Of a stretch of 64,000 bases of DNA, positions 11,907 through 23,297 are shown one piece after another. The first letter of the stretch is position 1; each line of letters starts with the position of its first letter. The notes under the pieces are model-generated. The model was not told the DNA's origin and did no database searches. It saw only the letters and a list, made by a program, of their open reading frames with translations. This stretch comes from Polytrichum commune (taxonomy: Eukaryota; Streptophyta; Polytrichopsida; Polytrichales; Polytrichaceae): positions 71,129,554-71,193,553 of the forward strand of contig OX485803.1 in NCBI GenBank assembly GCA_950295325.1. The letters are read 5' to 3'. The translations under genes and the position numbers were made by a program.

Positions 11907-14701
11907 CACTTTCCATACTGGAAACTGCACATGAAAGATCACACGCACAAACAGCCTCGGTAAGGAAAGCAGCCAATGACAAGGCTAGAGAGGATCGTGC
12001 CATTGCTAGGGATTATCGGAAGAAGCAAGTTGAAAGAAGAAAGAGTTGGTTAAGGTCTGTCATTAAGCTGCAAAAAGAACAATCTGATACTGAAACAAAA
12101 GAAGCGAGTCCAGATCCTACAGAAAATAAAGGTCAAGAGGAAACATTATCACCTCTTAAACCTCAACAACTTTATTTTGGTTCGACTTCAAATAGTTCCC
12201 AAGTAGTGACAACTCAACCTCCTTTGCTTTCTTCCTATTCGACACCTCCACCGTTACCAACACCAATAGTATCACAACCTTTTATACCATTACCTTTACC
12301 ATTATCAGTACCCCAAGTTGTAATGGCTAATATACCAAGTGCCCCGAGGATCCATAACATAGTACACATCCCATATTTCCTTGGAAGACCGGGATCAGAT
12401 CTTGACACTCATGTAGCAAAGTTTGAAATTACATGCCAGGCCAATGATGTTCCGGCTGCTAAATTTCAAGAAGTTTTTGCTGCATCATTGCAAGAAGATG
12501 CCTTTGCTTGGTATCAGAGACAACCCGCCTTTGCTAACTGGAATGCATTGAAAACTGCATTCCTGACTCATTTTAGACCCTTAGGCTTTGCCACGAGTCT
12601 AAAAGAGAAGTTGCGAACTGTTAGAATGGGCATCAACGAGAGAGTTGATACTTATTATGGCAGAATGCAAGATATCTTGCAACGTATGGGAAATCACCAA
12701 ATCCCAGATGATTTCCTTATGAGCATATTCATTGGTGGATTATATCCAATGGAGTTGAGAACCTATGTTAAGGAGGGAGCCACTGCCACATATGCTCAAG
12801 CTTACGCCAGAGCAAAAACTTGGGAGGAGTGTAGATTGGAAAATGAGTTGGTCATATATACTGACAATACTTACTCCAATAATCCAATTCCTTCACATTC
12901 GGGAACTTTTCCCATCAATGAGAATAACCAATATTATGTTACTGACGCACCATACGTGCGAAACCCCACTGCACAGTTATATACACAACCTACGATTAAC
13001 AAGGCTCCTCAACAAGAACCCACGAGTGATAAATATGATAATGCTATATGGAACCTGACAAAACAATTGTCAGAATTGTCAGTTAAGGTAGCCAATAACC
13101 GACCTAAGAGACCCCAGCCCACAAAAGAGCGTAATAATGTGTGGTGTCACAATTGTAAAGGTCAGGGACACCTCGCTAATGAATGTCCTACTCCGAAAGG
13201 ATTTAGGACTAAGTGTATATATTGTGGAGGGAATCATGCTGTTCAAGAGTGTTGGAACCTTAAACAACAAAAGGTAGTTAATCAAGTGGATAGTGGTCAA
13301 TCTCGTCCTTGGCAACAAGAACGAAATGGACCGGGACCCAATTCTACTTATAATCCTAAGAGAAATTTTAATCGCCGACCGGTACCCTTGCAGTTCCCAG
13401 GGCGTTCCAATTGGAATCAACAAAATGACACCTCCAATTGGAACCGACCTCCACTTTACAATCAAAATTATTCGAGGTTTGATTCAAACCCCGATGATTC
13501 CAGAAAATATCCTATTTGTTATAGGTGCAAAGAACTTGGACATTATGCTAATAATTGTCCGAATCCTAAGAAACCACAGGATTATGTTCCTTTGTGCGGT
13601 AACTGCAAGACAGCAGGACACCCCACAGATGAATGTCCCCATCCTAAGAAAGATTACCCACCTAATGACCGGGACTGGAAGAGGGGGAAACGAGTAAGGA
13701 TACAAGATCCGGAGGATGAAGAAGGAGGTGCTAGAGATGTAAACCACATACAACACTTTTCTACCTCATTATCTAGAGCACGAAAAGTGAATGCCGTGAC
13801 CACGAGGTCTAAAGCACCCCCAGAACCTTATCCTATCCTCGATGAAAATAGTAGTGAGCCAAGTGCTGAGGAACTAAGGGATAATTTACGAGAAAATGAT
13901 CCCAGAAATAAGTTAGTGATAGAGCCTAATGCGGTACCTAGAATTGCTACCACACCTATGTCTTTACCACAGGTAGAACTGGTGCAACCAGTTCCTATCC
14001 CTCTACCAACACCACCAATACCCCCGAGGCCTTACACTATTTTGGAAAGACCAACATCATCCACTAACCCACAGAGCCGACCAATAGAAACTCGGTCCAA
14101 AATGGTACCTTATCAAATACCTCATGTAAGGAATTTCAAGTCTAGGACAAGCTCGAAACAACCCCGAACAATGGAATTAGCTAAAGGGTTGCAACAATAT
14201 GATATAATGAAAGATTTGGATAATCTACGTCCTCAAATTACCATGAGGCAACTTTTGGCAGTTGCACCTCAATGTAGTACCACACTTGGTTCGGCAATGA
14301 TACGCAAAAGATCCAAGGTTGTGGAAGTTAATGATGTAACCCTGAGTCAAGACCCTGGTGCACCGGCAGTGGATGTAATAATTGATGGAGTTCTAGTAGC
14401 GGGATTTCAAGTTGACACTGGGTCGAGTGTCAATCTCATGAGTATAGAGACAATGGAAGAATTAGGACTCACTAACATGGTTCCTACTTCTATCATCCTT
14501 AAAATGGTGGATCATACTCGTACTAGACCTCTAGGGCAATTACCTCAAGTCCCAGTTCAAATAGCAGGTCAGGAATACAAGATTGATTTTGTCATTTTCC
14601 GCACCACTGATGCCATACAACCTATACCGGGAATATTAGGCAGACCATGGTTGATAACAGCTGAAGCTAAGGAAGATTGGGTAAAGGAACACTTACCTTA
14701 G
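11907..14701 (+). CDS. gag-pro: Gag with CCHC knuckles and aspartic protease
   Basis: The frame is open from about 11907. The first ATG lies well inside (after 12330), so the true start is unclear. From the amino side: a charged helical region (11.95-12.15 kb), a Pro-rich linker, a retrotransposon Gag domain (about 12370-12850, including a typical W-aromatic 'AFAWYQRQ' helix), and four CCHC-type zinc knuckles between 13140 and 13650 (C-X2-C-X4-H-X4-C in the first, third and fourth). A long basic/Pro linker follows, then a pepsin-type protease with active-site VDTGSSVN at about 14410 and a C-terminal ILGRPWL motif. The frame runs out at 14701 just after ILGRPWL, where related elements continue straight into pol. 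A 1-bp loss near 14680 moves the continuing sequence into the next frame. Confidence 0.85.
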
Positions 14702-17700
14702 GCAAAGGCAAGGAGAAAATGGTCTTACCTTTGTTTCCTACACGGTACCAAGGCGAGACTCAAGATGAGGGAACCGAATTTACTACTGATGGATATGAGA
14801 CTGAGTCTGAGGATAGTCCAATTCAATCTATTCATAACGTTGGTAACCACCAGAGATCTTATAACCCCGTAGGGATAGGAGAATATTTTATCTCTATGAG
14901 GGACGATGATTCGGATAATGCCATTCTAAGTTGGCAGAATTCTTGCCCAATTAACCACGTTACTATGGTTGAGGAATCACAACCACATGATAAAACATTA
15001 TTAACTCCTAACCCAAAGAAACGGACTACCCATTAAAACCCCTCGAAAGTAAATTGCCTTCTTTTGAGGAAGATTGGGAAGATGCCATGTTTTCTTACAA
15101 TACACCTATTAAGAGTTATGTGTCTAAAGATGTTTATAAAGAAATGAATTTGGGGACCGAGGAGGTTCCTAAAATCATTAAAATATATGAGAAATTGTCC
15201 AAGACTGAATGACAATATTGGTATAATTTCTTCAAAAGGAATATCAAAGTATTTGCATGGACATATAAGGATTTGAGAGGAGTCCCTCCTGAAGTATGCC
15301 AACATAAAATTGTACTTGAGGAAGGTACGGCCCCGGTCCGACAAAGACAGTACCGTATGAATCCAAAATATTCCTTAATGGTCAAAGAGGAGATAGATAA
15401 ACTTCTTGAGGCAGGGTTTATTTACAAAGTACCTTACAGTGAGTGGGTGTCACCCATTGTAGTAGTTCCAAAAAAGAATGGGAAATTGAGGATCTGTCAA
15501 GATTTCAGGAGACTCAATAATGTCACTAGAAAGGATTATTTTCCTTTACCTTTTACGGACACCATGTTGGATGCAGTGGCGGGGTACAAACGCTATTCAT
15601 TTATGGATGGTTTCTCCGGTTATAATCAAATTCAAATATATGAACCACACCGTTGGTATACAACATTTACTACGGATTGGGGTACTTTTGCTTACATGGT
15701 GATGTCATTTGGTTTGTGCAATGCTCCAGCCACTTTTCAGAGGGTTATGACAGAAGCCTTTCAGGAGTACCTACGTAAATTTATGGAAATATTTTTGGAT
15801 GATTTTGCTGTCTTTGGTGACGATAAAATCCATGCGGATTATCTCCAAAAATGTTTTGATAAATGTATGGAATTCAGCATTTCAATTAATGCCGCTAAGT
15901 CAGTTTTCTTAGTACCCTTTGGAAGATTGGTAGGACACATTGTCTCTGAACAAGGCATAGCTACCGACCCCGATAAAATTGCTAATATTGTATCTTTACC
16001 CATTCCTACTACCGTTACCGAGGTCAAAGGATTTATGGGACACACTGGTTATTATAGAAGATTCATATTTAGATATGCGATAATAGCAATGCCTTTGACA
16101 GAACTGCTTAAAAAAGGTGAGGATGTTCCAGTTTGGACGTCCGCATGCACACATGTTTTTAACATACTAAAGAGGAAATTAGTGTCAGCTCCAATCCTCA
16201 TACCTCCTAATTGGGAGAAAGATTTTCATGTATTTGTCGATGCGTCAAATGTAGCCATTGGATCAGTTCTAAGTCAAAAAGATGAAAATGAACATGATCA
16301 TCCTATTTATTTTGCTAGTCGTCAACTAGTACAAGCCGAGAGAAATTATACAGTCACTGAACGAGAAGCCTTAGGCATGATTTTCTCGGTCCAAAAGTTC
16401 CGTCATTATCTACTAGGAAATAAATTTGTCTTCCATGTAGATCATGATGCCTTGAAATACATGATTAATAAACCTCAATTGAGTGGACGAATTGCGAGAT
16501 GGGTATTACTTTTGCAAGAGTTTAACTTTACCATTGAAGTTCGACCAGACAAAAGTCATGCAAATGCCGATCATCTTTCAAGATTAAATGATGAATCTGG
16601 ATCGGAACCCATTGATGATTCATTTCCCGATGCCCAATTATTTTATATTGATGTGATTCCCCATGAGTATGCGGAAATTATTGAGTATTTACAAAATAAT
16701 AAATTTCCCTCAGATTTTAATGAAAAGCAAAAACGTAGATTGGTTTTTAAAGCCATGCTTTATACCATTATTGCTGATACCCTATATAAACAAGGCAAAG
16801 ATGGCATTCTACGTCGTTGTGTTACAAGTTCCGAAATCCCTTTGATTTTGAAAGAGTGTCATGACAATATGGCGGGAGGTCATTTTGCGGGCGATGTCAC
16901 GGCTAGAAAAATATTACATAGTGGATATTGGTGGCCTACCATTTTTGCTGACTGTACAACATACACTAGACAATGTGATGTGTGTCAAAGAATTGGGAAG
17001 CCCATCGACTCCTCAGCAATGCCGCTTACACCTATCCTAGCCCTTGCCCCATTTGAGAAATGGGGAATTGATTTTGTTGGACCTATTAACCCTCCTAGTC
17101 GTCATGGACGTTATCAATATATTTTGGTGGCCACAGACTATGTCACTAAGTGGGCTGAAGCCGAGGCCACTAGGAAAGATGATAAACATGTCGTAGCTAA
17201 GTTTCTACAAGAAAAAATTCTATCACGTTATGGTTGTCCAAAGGAATTGGTAAGTGATCGTGGCACTCACTTTGTAAATGATGTTATTAAAGAGCTCACA
17301 GAGAAATATAAAATTAAACACCGGCTCACTTCCCCATATCACCCGAGAGCTAATGGTCAAACTGAAAAGACTAATGGGATTTTGTGTAAAATCATAACTA
17401 AGACAGTTCAAAATTCTATGACCAATTGGGATAGCAAATTATTAGATGCATTATGGGCTTATCGTACTGCTTATAAAGTGACAACTAATTTACACCATTT
17501 CAATTAGTTTACGGCCAAGAGGCTATACTGCCAGTTGAATTGGAACTCCCTTCATTACGTATCGCCATAGATGAAAGATTAAGTGATGAAAAATCCCTTC
17601 GCGAGCGCATAGCAATGTTAGAAAGGCTAGATGAAATTCGTAATCAAGCCTATCTAAACATGGCTGCCATTCAAAAATGGCGTAAGACTTACTATGATAG

Positions 17701-17914
17701 TAAAATGAAAAGTAAAACACTCACCGCGGATGATCTAGTTTTACTTTATGATAGTCGTTTCCAAAAATTTCCAGGAAAATTTAAACTTCACTGGATGGGC
17801 CCTTATAAAGTTAAAATTGCACACGACAATGGTTCGTTTGAATTAATTGACTTTGAAGGTACACCCTTACCTACACGGATTAATGGCTATCGTCTTAAAA
17901 AGTATCATACATAA
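14677..17914 (+). pseudogene. pol: Pol: RT, RNase H, integrase, broken
   Basis: Reading resumes in a second frame at 14677, changes frame again near 15030, meets an in-frame TGA at 15209-15211, and is then open at 15273-17507. That part contains reverse transcriptase (MDGFSGYNQI, then the catalytic FLDD box at about 15795), RNase H (VFVDAS; TEREALGMIFSVQKFRHYL), and integrase. The integrase shows a HHCC zinc finger with CDVCQ, catalytic Asp in WGIDF, Asp in SDRGTHF, and Glu after ANGQTEK. A further frameshift near 17490 puts the end of integrase and its basic C-terminal domain in frame 17540-17914, ending GYRLKKYHT. There are at least four lesions, so it is not functional as it stands. The first RT-box residue is Phe instead of Tyr, which is common in gypsy elements. 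Confidence 0.88.
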
Positions 17915-17938
17915 CTGAGGACAGTTATGGAAATAAAG

Positions 17939-17947
17939 TGAGGGGGA
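17939..17947 (+). other. Polypurine tract candidate
   Basis: GTGAGGGGGA-like purine run about 25 nt after the end of pol, where plus-strand priming and the start of the 3' LTR are expected. The sequence that follows does not match the proposed 5' LTR. Confidence 0.45.
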
Positions 17948-17949
17948 CC

Positions 17950-20103
17950 CATTGAGATTATTATGGTGTATAAATTAAGTAATTATTATGTAAAATTGAA
18001 GTAATTAAAAACTTATATATTATGTATAGGGACATTTAGATAGTATCACAAATTTAAAAGTTTAAGTTATTATTAAAGTTAAGTTGTAAGTCAAATAAAA
18101 TAAATACAAAATGGCAATGGTCTCGGGAGCGGGTTAATCCCACCCATGACTCTAAACAGCTAAGACTACCTAAAATTAAATCTGATGTAGGCAATAGGCT
18201 TAGGTACTTAAGTAACGAAGTGGTTGAGAAGAAGTGACGGCAGGTGGGCTATAGGCTCAATTAGTGTACCATTAGTGACCACCTACCCATCATTACACGG
18301 TGAGCGGGAGCTGCCAAGGAGGCGGGCAATCTCAAACAGTTAAGCTCAACCAAGATGCAGGCAATAGTCTTTGGTGAAGGAACGAGGAGCTGCAGTTGAA
18401 GGGGTGGAGACAGAGGGTGAGAGCGAAGAGTCATCTCCTTGCAGAACGGCAGGTAAGAGTTGCTGCCCTTATGCAGTTGTCGTATTGAGATCATGTGTTG
18501 CTTCAAAAGTTGTCTATGTTGTTGTCAATGTGAGACTGAACCTAAAGACTATGGCCCTTTGGAGAACATATCATGGATACTTGCATCAGACTATGGACTT
18601 GTGGTAACCATGAGAAACCCAGACGGTTCAAGGCTATAGTCTGAATAAAAGAGAGGCGTGAGAAGAGAGAAACATGCGGCTCTGCAGCATGCAAAGACTA
18701 TGGCCACATTATGTTTTAGTTAGAGGACTGGAAGCTTTTGTAAGTTCTTGGTGGTGCACTGAGAGCTTGGAGTTCTCAAAGACTATAGCCTGATGTGTTG
18801 CGGCAACGCTGGTTACTTGGATCAGACAATAGCCTTCAGAAAAAGAGTTAGGAGAAGAGTCAAAGCAAGATAGAAATTTTTCACTCAGGCAATGGCCAGA
18901 AGCATGGGAGCATGAGATAGGAGTCCTTAGGTGACAAATTAGGCATGAAAGATATTTCAGCGAGACAATGGCCTTGTTCCGAGAGGCAATCAGATGTGAG
19001 GAAAGACGATAATCTGGAAAGAAACTCTGAGGAGAGAACAAGATCAGGTCTGAGTCGGAGTCCATTAAGAGTCTGGTAGGAAACTTTCTCATGCTCCGTA
19101 AGAAAAAAATGACAGAAGAAAGATGTCAGAAACTTTCATGTCGGTCCAAGAATGTCCCAAAAGTGAACAGTAAAGGTCTTTCCAGTAGCATTGTGTTTTA
19201 GATGTATCATTGGCCTTATAGGAAGTATTATTGAGAGTCCGAACAAGTTTGAAAAGATGGTCTTGATTGCAAGAAACAATGTTTAGGAAGATATGAGTTT
19301 TTTAGGCAAAGAAGTGAGGTTAACCCAAAGAAGTTAGCATGTGAAGAAAAATTGCTGTCAAGGAGAAAAGTTACTGAGTCCCAATGTAATGCTAGGAGAA
19401 AGTCAATAGTCTTGATTAAAAGCAAGCAAAGTTGATATACAATGCGAGGCAATAGTCTGTGAGGCCACCTGAAAAGAAAGTAAGAAAGATGTCCGAGAGA
19501 CAATAGCCCAGTGAGGATAACCTCCAGAAATAGTGATTCTTTCACAGGATAGAGGTAGGGCCCACTGCTGCCATGTAACTTTTCGTCATCATCTTCTTTA
19601 ACCCTTCGTCTCTGAAGAGAGAAACTTAGGAAGTCAATAGCCTGAGTGATTGTTAAGAGGTCTGTTATCCTTCTGAGAGATTATGGCCTTGCCTTATTAG
19701 CACTTGAACTTAATAGGACAACAAGATTTAACTTGATGGAAAAGTTACCAAGAAGCTGATACGGAGAAGGTGACCAGATAAAAAAAAAAAAAAAATTGTT
19801 CCAGAGGCAATCAACTTGGACTTGAAAGAGATAATTAAAGGAACCTATATTAGCTAAGATGGAGAAGAGGATATTTACAAGTGGATTGTGACTGGATTGT
19901 GCAGACTGCATGACAGCCTCTTTGGGGGAGAACAGACTATAGTCCAAGCCAAAGACTTCCGAGTGATTCAAGGCAATAGCTTTCCGCAGTAAAAACCGAG
20001 TTTACAGGGCAGACTATAGCACTGTGGGTAGAGACTTGGTAACTGAAGGCAATAGACTTTGAACAGTAAAGACTGAACTTACCATACAGACTATAGACTG
20101 CGA
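17950..20103. repeat. Spacer full of AGRCTATAGYCT-like words
   Basis: About 2.1 kb with no convincing gene. Words close to AGACTATAGCCT or its complement AGGCTATAGTCT recur throughout, with variants such as GGCAATAGTCTT and GACAATAGCC. Examples lie near 18360, 18548, 18632, 18695, 18780, 18824, 18963, 19447, 19933, 20012 and 20093. The same word is frequent in the proposed 5' LTR (6.1-7.0 and 10.05-10.5 kb). The copies are dispersed, not in tandem, with no constant spacing. A 15-nt poly-A run lies near 19781. Confidence 0.6.
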
Positions 20104-20883
20104 GTGAAAATGAGGCCAGTGGAGGACGAGAAGGAGGAAGAAACTCCCAGACGATGGAATGTGAAGCCCGTTGTGTTACCTGACATCCCGTTGGCATTGA
20201 AAAGAGCATGGAAGGCCAACCAAATTAAGTTGGAAATGGCAGGGGTGTTTGAATATTTGTGTTGGGTTCAGGCAATTACTAAGGTGGCCTTTGTGGGCCA
20301 TGTATTACAATTCCTGGAAACGTACTCTCTGGGTATGGAAACAGCGAAAGTTTATGGCCAAGTGATTGATTTTTCGGCCCCTGCGATAGGAAGACAATTG
20401 CGGATCCCTTCTGATGGAATAGCGGAAGGACAATTGCCTGCCTTGACGAGAAAACAACATGAAATCATTTTTGAGGGAGAATTCCCTAAAATTACCCGGA
20501 TCTGGAGGATAGAAAAGGCCAAGCAACACTGGAGGTTATGGTTCAAATTTGTGAACAATTACTTGATTTTTCGACCTCATCCCGAGACAATAGCCCAAAA
20601 ATATGTCGTGGCCGCCGTTCAGACTTGGGAAGGGAAGAGGATCAATTGGTCCCAAATAATTCAACAACAAATGCATGCTGAAATTCTGCGGGTCAAGGTG
20701 GGAGTGCCACGGACAGTGGAGTTGTACTCAGCTTTTTACATATCTTTTTTCTGCCGTGATGTCCCTACACCCCGAGGACGACAGGACGCTGTGAGGCCAA
20801 ACCCCCCACCCTTAAGCGTCCGTAGTCCGAGTAGTGGGTTTGGGCTCACATTCCTCCGCGGTATTGGATTTGGACTTGAATGA
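20104..20883 (+). CDS. Plant mobile-element ORF (paralogue of 3855-5714)
   Basis: A 259-residue ORF starting just after the last AGACTATAG word. Residues about 15-205 resemble the N-terminal third of the minus-strand ORF at 3855-5714. Shared features are the GIAEG segment and a helical region ending in a 'W-S-Q-I-I' type motif. I read it as the same plant transposon-protein domain, with no catalytic motif visible. The last 30 residues include PNPPPLS, encoded by a segment (20788-20830) almost identical to the complement of 4036-4078 near the end of the other ORF. It is either a downstream accessory ORF of the gypsy element or a separate nested element. Confidence 0.55.
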   Translation: MKMRPVEDEKEEETPRRWNVKPVVLPDIPLALKRAWKANQIKLEMAGVFEYLCWVQAITKVAFVGHVLQFLETYSLGMETAKVYGQVIDFSAPAIGRQLRIPSDGIAEGQLPALTRKQHEIIFEGEFPKITRIWRIEKAKQHWRLWFKFVNNYLIFRPHPETIAQKYVVAAVQTWEGKRINWSQIIQQQMHAEILRVKVGVPRTVELYSAFYISFFCRDVPTPRGRQDAVRPNPPPLSVRSPSSGFGLTFLRGIGFGLE

Positions 20884-23297
20884 GTCCATAGTGCAAGGTT
20901 CACCCTTCAAGTGGTCTTGGATTTAACTTTGGTCTTTGCTTCCTTTGTCTTGCCATCGCGAGAGTGCTCCACATTCTCCATTAAGTTGTGCACGTGGTTT
21001 ATTTTTAAAGAGAGGATGCAAGTGTTAAAAAAAACACTATTCTCTATAGTCAATCTCAAATACATTTACTTGTGAAAGCCACCATAACACTAACTAGCAT
21101 AATGTAACTAACTACTTGTCTATGAGCTAATTAGGTAGGCTATCTACTAAGCTCCTTCATGAACCCATCTCTTTACTTTCTAATTACATAAACCTAGCTC
21201 CTTCATAAACCCAGCTCCTTCATAAACCCAGCTTCTTAGCTTCTAACTAAACAAACCCAGCTCCTTCATAAACCCAGCTCCTTCATGAACCCAGCTCCTT
21301 AGCTTCTAACTAAACAAACCCAGCTCCTTCATAAACCCAGCTGTTTACTTTCTAACTAAACAAACCCAGCTCCTTCATAAACCCAGCTCCTTCATGAACC
21401 CAGCTTCTTAGCTTCTAACTAAACAAACCCAGCTCCTTCACAAACCCAGCTCCTTCATGAACCCACAACTTTGTAGTTGTAATCCCCAACTACCTCACTA
21501 ATTATTCAAGCCCTTAACTAATCTTCCTACCTAATTTCCCTAATTCTACTAACAACCCCTTTCTAATCACACAATTCTTCTCTAATCCTAAAATCCTAAA
21601 ATCCTAGAGAGGAGAGGGGGAGAGAGAATTTCCTAACGTCACTAAGACTAACTAATCCACACAAGTATATTTTTGCACTCATCACAACATCAAGTGCTCA
21701 ACTCTTAAACATGGAACTTGCAACCACGTGTATTCAAAACATGAACTTAAAGTACCACAAATTGGAATCATGAATTAACTTTAAAATCCTTCACGTCAAC
21801 ACTAATTCTACCAAGAGGTCAAGCCCTCTTCAAGGCTAACAAGCCTTGGCTCTCAAACTAAAAACTAAGCACACACATGTGCTCCAATATGGCTTCCCAC
21901 ACCCACACTTATAACTCGTGGGGTGCCTTGGAGCACAAAGGAAAGAGAGGATGAGTGAGGGAAGAATGAGGGATTATATAGTAAGCTTGAGGGGGTGAGC
22001 ACCCTCAAGGCTCACGATAAGCCCTTGAGATTTCCTCCTACTTAGTAGGCGCCAATCCTATCTTCTAAGCCTTCCTCCCTCAAATGATCAACAAGGATCC
22101 TAATTCGAACATTTAACTAGCCTTGGCTTTCTACCTACCACACTTTACCAAACTTGGGATGCTTCAACCCAAACTTAGCCTCCTTCGCTTTCCGCCGCCA
22201 TAACTTTCTCCCCTTACTTTCCCAAATCGTCGCTCACCACTTAATTCAAACCACGATGCTTAACTCGTGATTTGATTGGTGCTTTGAGAATTTGCTTATC
22301 CTCCACCTTGCATTCTTCCTTGGGCCTTCCCCATTAAGTGGCCATGATGAGGTGGTCCACTTGTGCGCTCCATGTGATCCTCCATTCATCCCAATTCGAA
22401 TGCACTTGCCTCTTGAGTCACTTTGGTTGTCTCCATCCATTTGTACTAGCCTACTCACTAACTACTCAATCCAAGTTCTCCTTACCTATCCTCATTCACT
22501 CAAATCCTTCCGAAGGTAAAAACACAATAACAACTCACATCCTAGCCTCTTACAACATGGTACTTCTAAGACTAACATTTCATTCTTTTTATATTTTTGT
22601 GAAGTAACATGCTACTTCAAGTGCATCAACTAACGTTTCAGGGGTCTAAGACTAAATGTGGGCACCCTTTTGGGCTCACAACATGACTTGGCTAGTGATT
22701 TCTAGGCAGGAAATTAGTATCCAACCAACCGGCTCTTACCCATCCTCCTGAGCTATCCGTGTAAATATCATTCAATAAATAACGGTCATCGTCATGACCC
22801 CCTCCTCTTATTCTATTGGTTTTTCTTGGTCCTTGTAAGCATGCTTTTACTAGACTCCCCATGAAACGCTTATGCCTTATTCCCCTTTAATCCCCCTAAG
22901 GTTAAATTCTCTTCAAGCTCATAATCACCTTTTATCCTAATTTCACCGAGGTATTTAACACCTTACCTCTCCCATCCTCGCATACCGAACCCAAGTATTT
23001 GAGTAGGGCTTCGCCCTCTCCTCCTTACCTTTTCTTTTCTCGCTTGCCCGCAACCGACCTTTCCAATAATGTACTTTGACCTAGCCTTCTTGTCTTCTAG
23101 TTTAGGGGTCCACCTTGCCTACTCACCACTATTCCTTCTCCTCATTAATCCATGTGGTCACCTAGGCTAAGGTCCTAGTAGGAATGCACCAATAATTCCT
23201 TGTTTCTTCCGTAATTGCTTAAACCTTACTTAGCCTTATTAACCCCTTTTTGATTAGTTTTTCGGTATTTACATGTGAGTGAGATTTTGCGCTCACA
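20884..23297. other. Non-coding tail region, no gene seen
   Basis: Apart from the minisatellite at 21140-21475, this is AT-rich sequence with CT-rich stretches and no ORF I can support. It ends abruptly where homology to the transposase pseudogene begins. Confidence 0.45.
21140..21475. repeat. Minisatellite of CCCAGCTCCTTCATAAA units
   Basis: Tandem copies of a unit of about 18-19 bp, CCCAGCTCCTTCATAAA or CATGAA. They are grouped into a higher-order unit of about 60-70 bp that ends TTCTAACTAAACAAA. About a dozen short units are visible. Confidence 0.85.

Larger units (their letters stand above)
6067..17950 (+). mobile_element. Degraded Ty3/gypsy LTR retrotransposon
   Basis: The order is: a probable 5' LTR (about 6067-10708, interrupted by the solo LTR at 7204-10043), a primer binding site at 10712, extra upstream ORFs, gag-protease, then RT, RNase H and integrase, then a polypurine tract near 17939-17947. 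RNase H before integrase places it in Ty3/gypsy (Metaviridae type). The 5' LTR start is a guess based on TGTGATAG at about 6067; its end ACTACA at 10708 is better supported because the primer site follows 3 nt later. I could not find a matching 3' LTR after 17.95 kb, so the element is truncated or its LTRs have diverged or recombined. With frameshifts and a stop in pol, it cannot be autonomous. Confidence 0.75.

Noticed and set aside
13079..13756. Minus-strand ORFs opposite gag
   Set aside because: Lie antisense to the zinc-knuckle region, which is clearly coding on plus.
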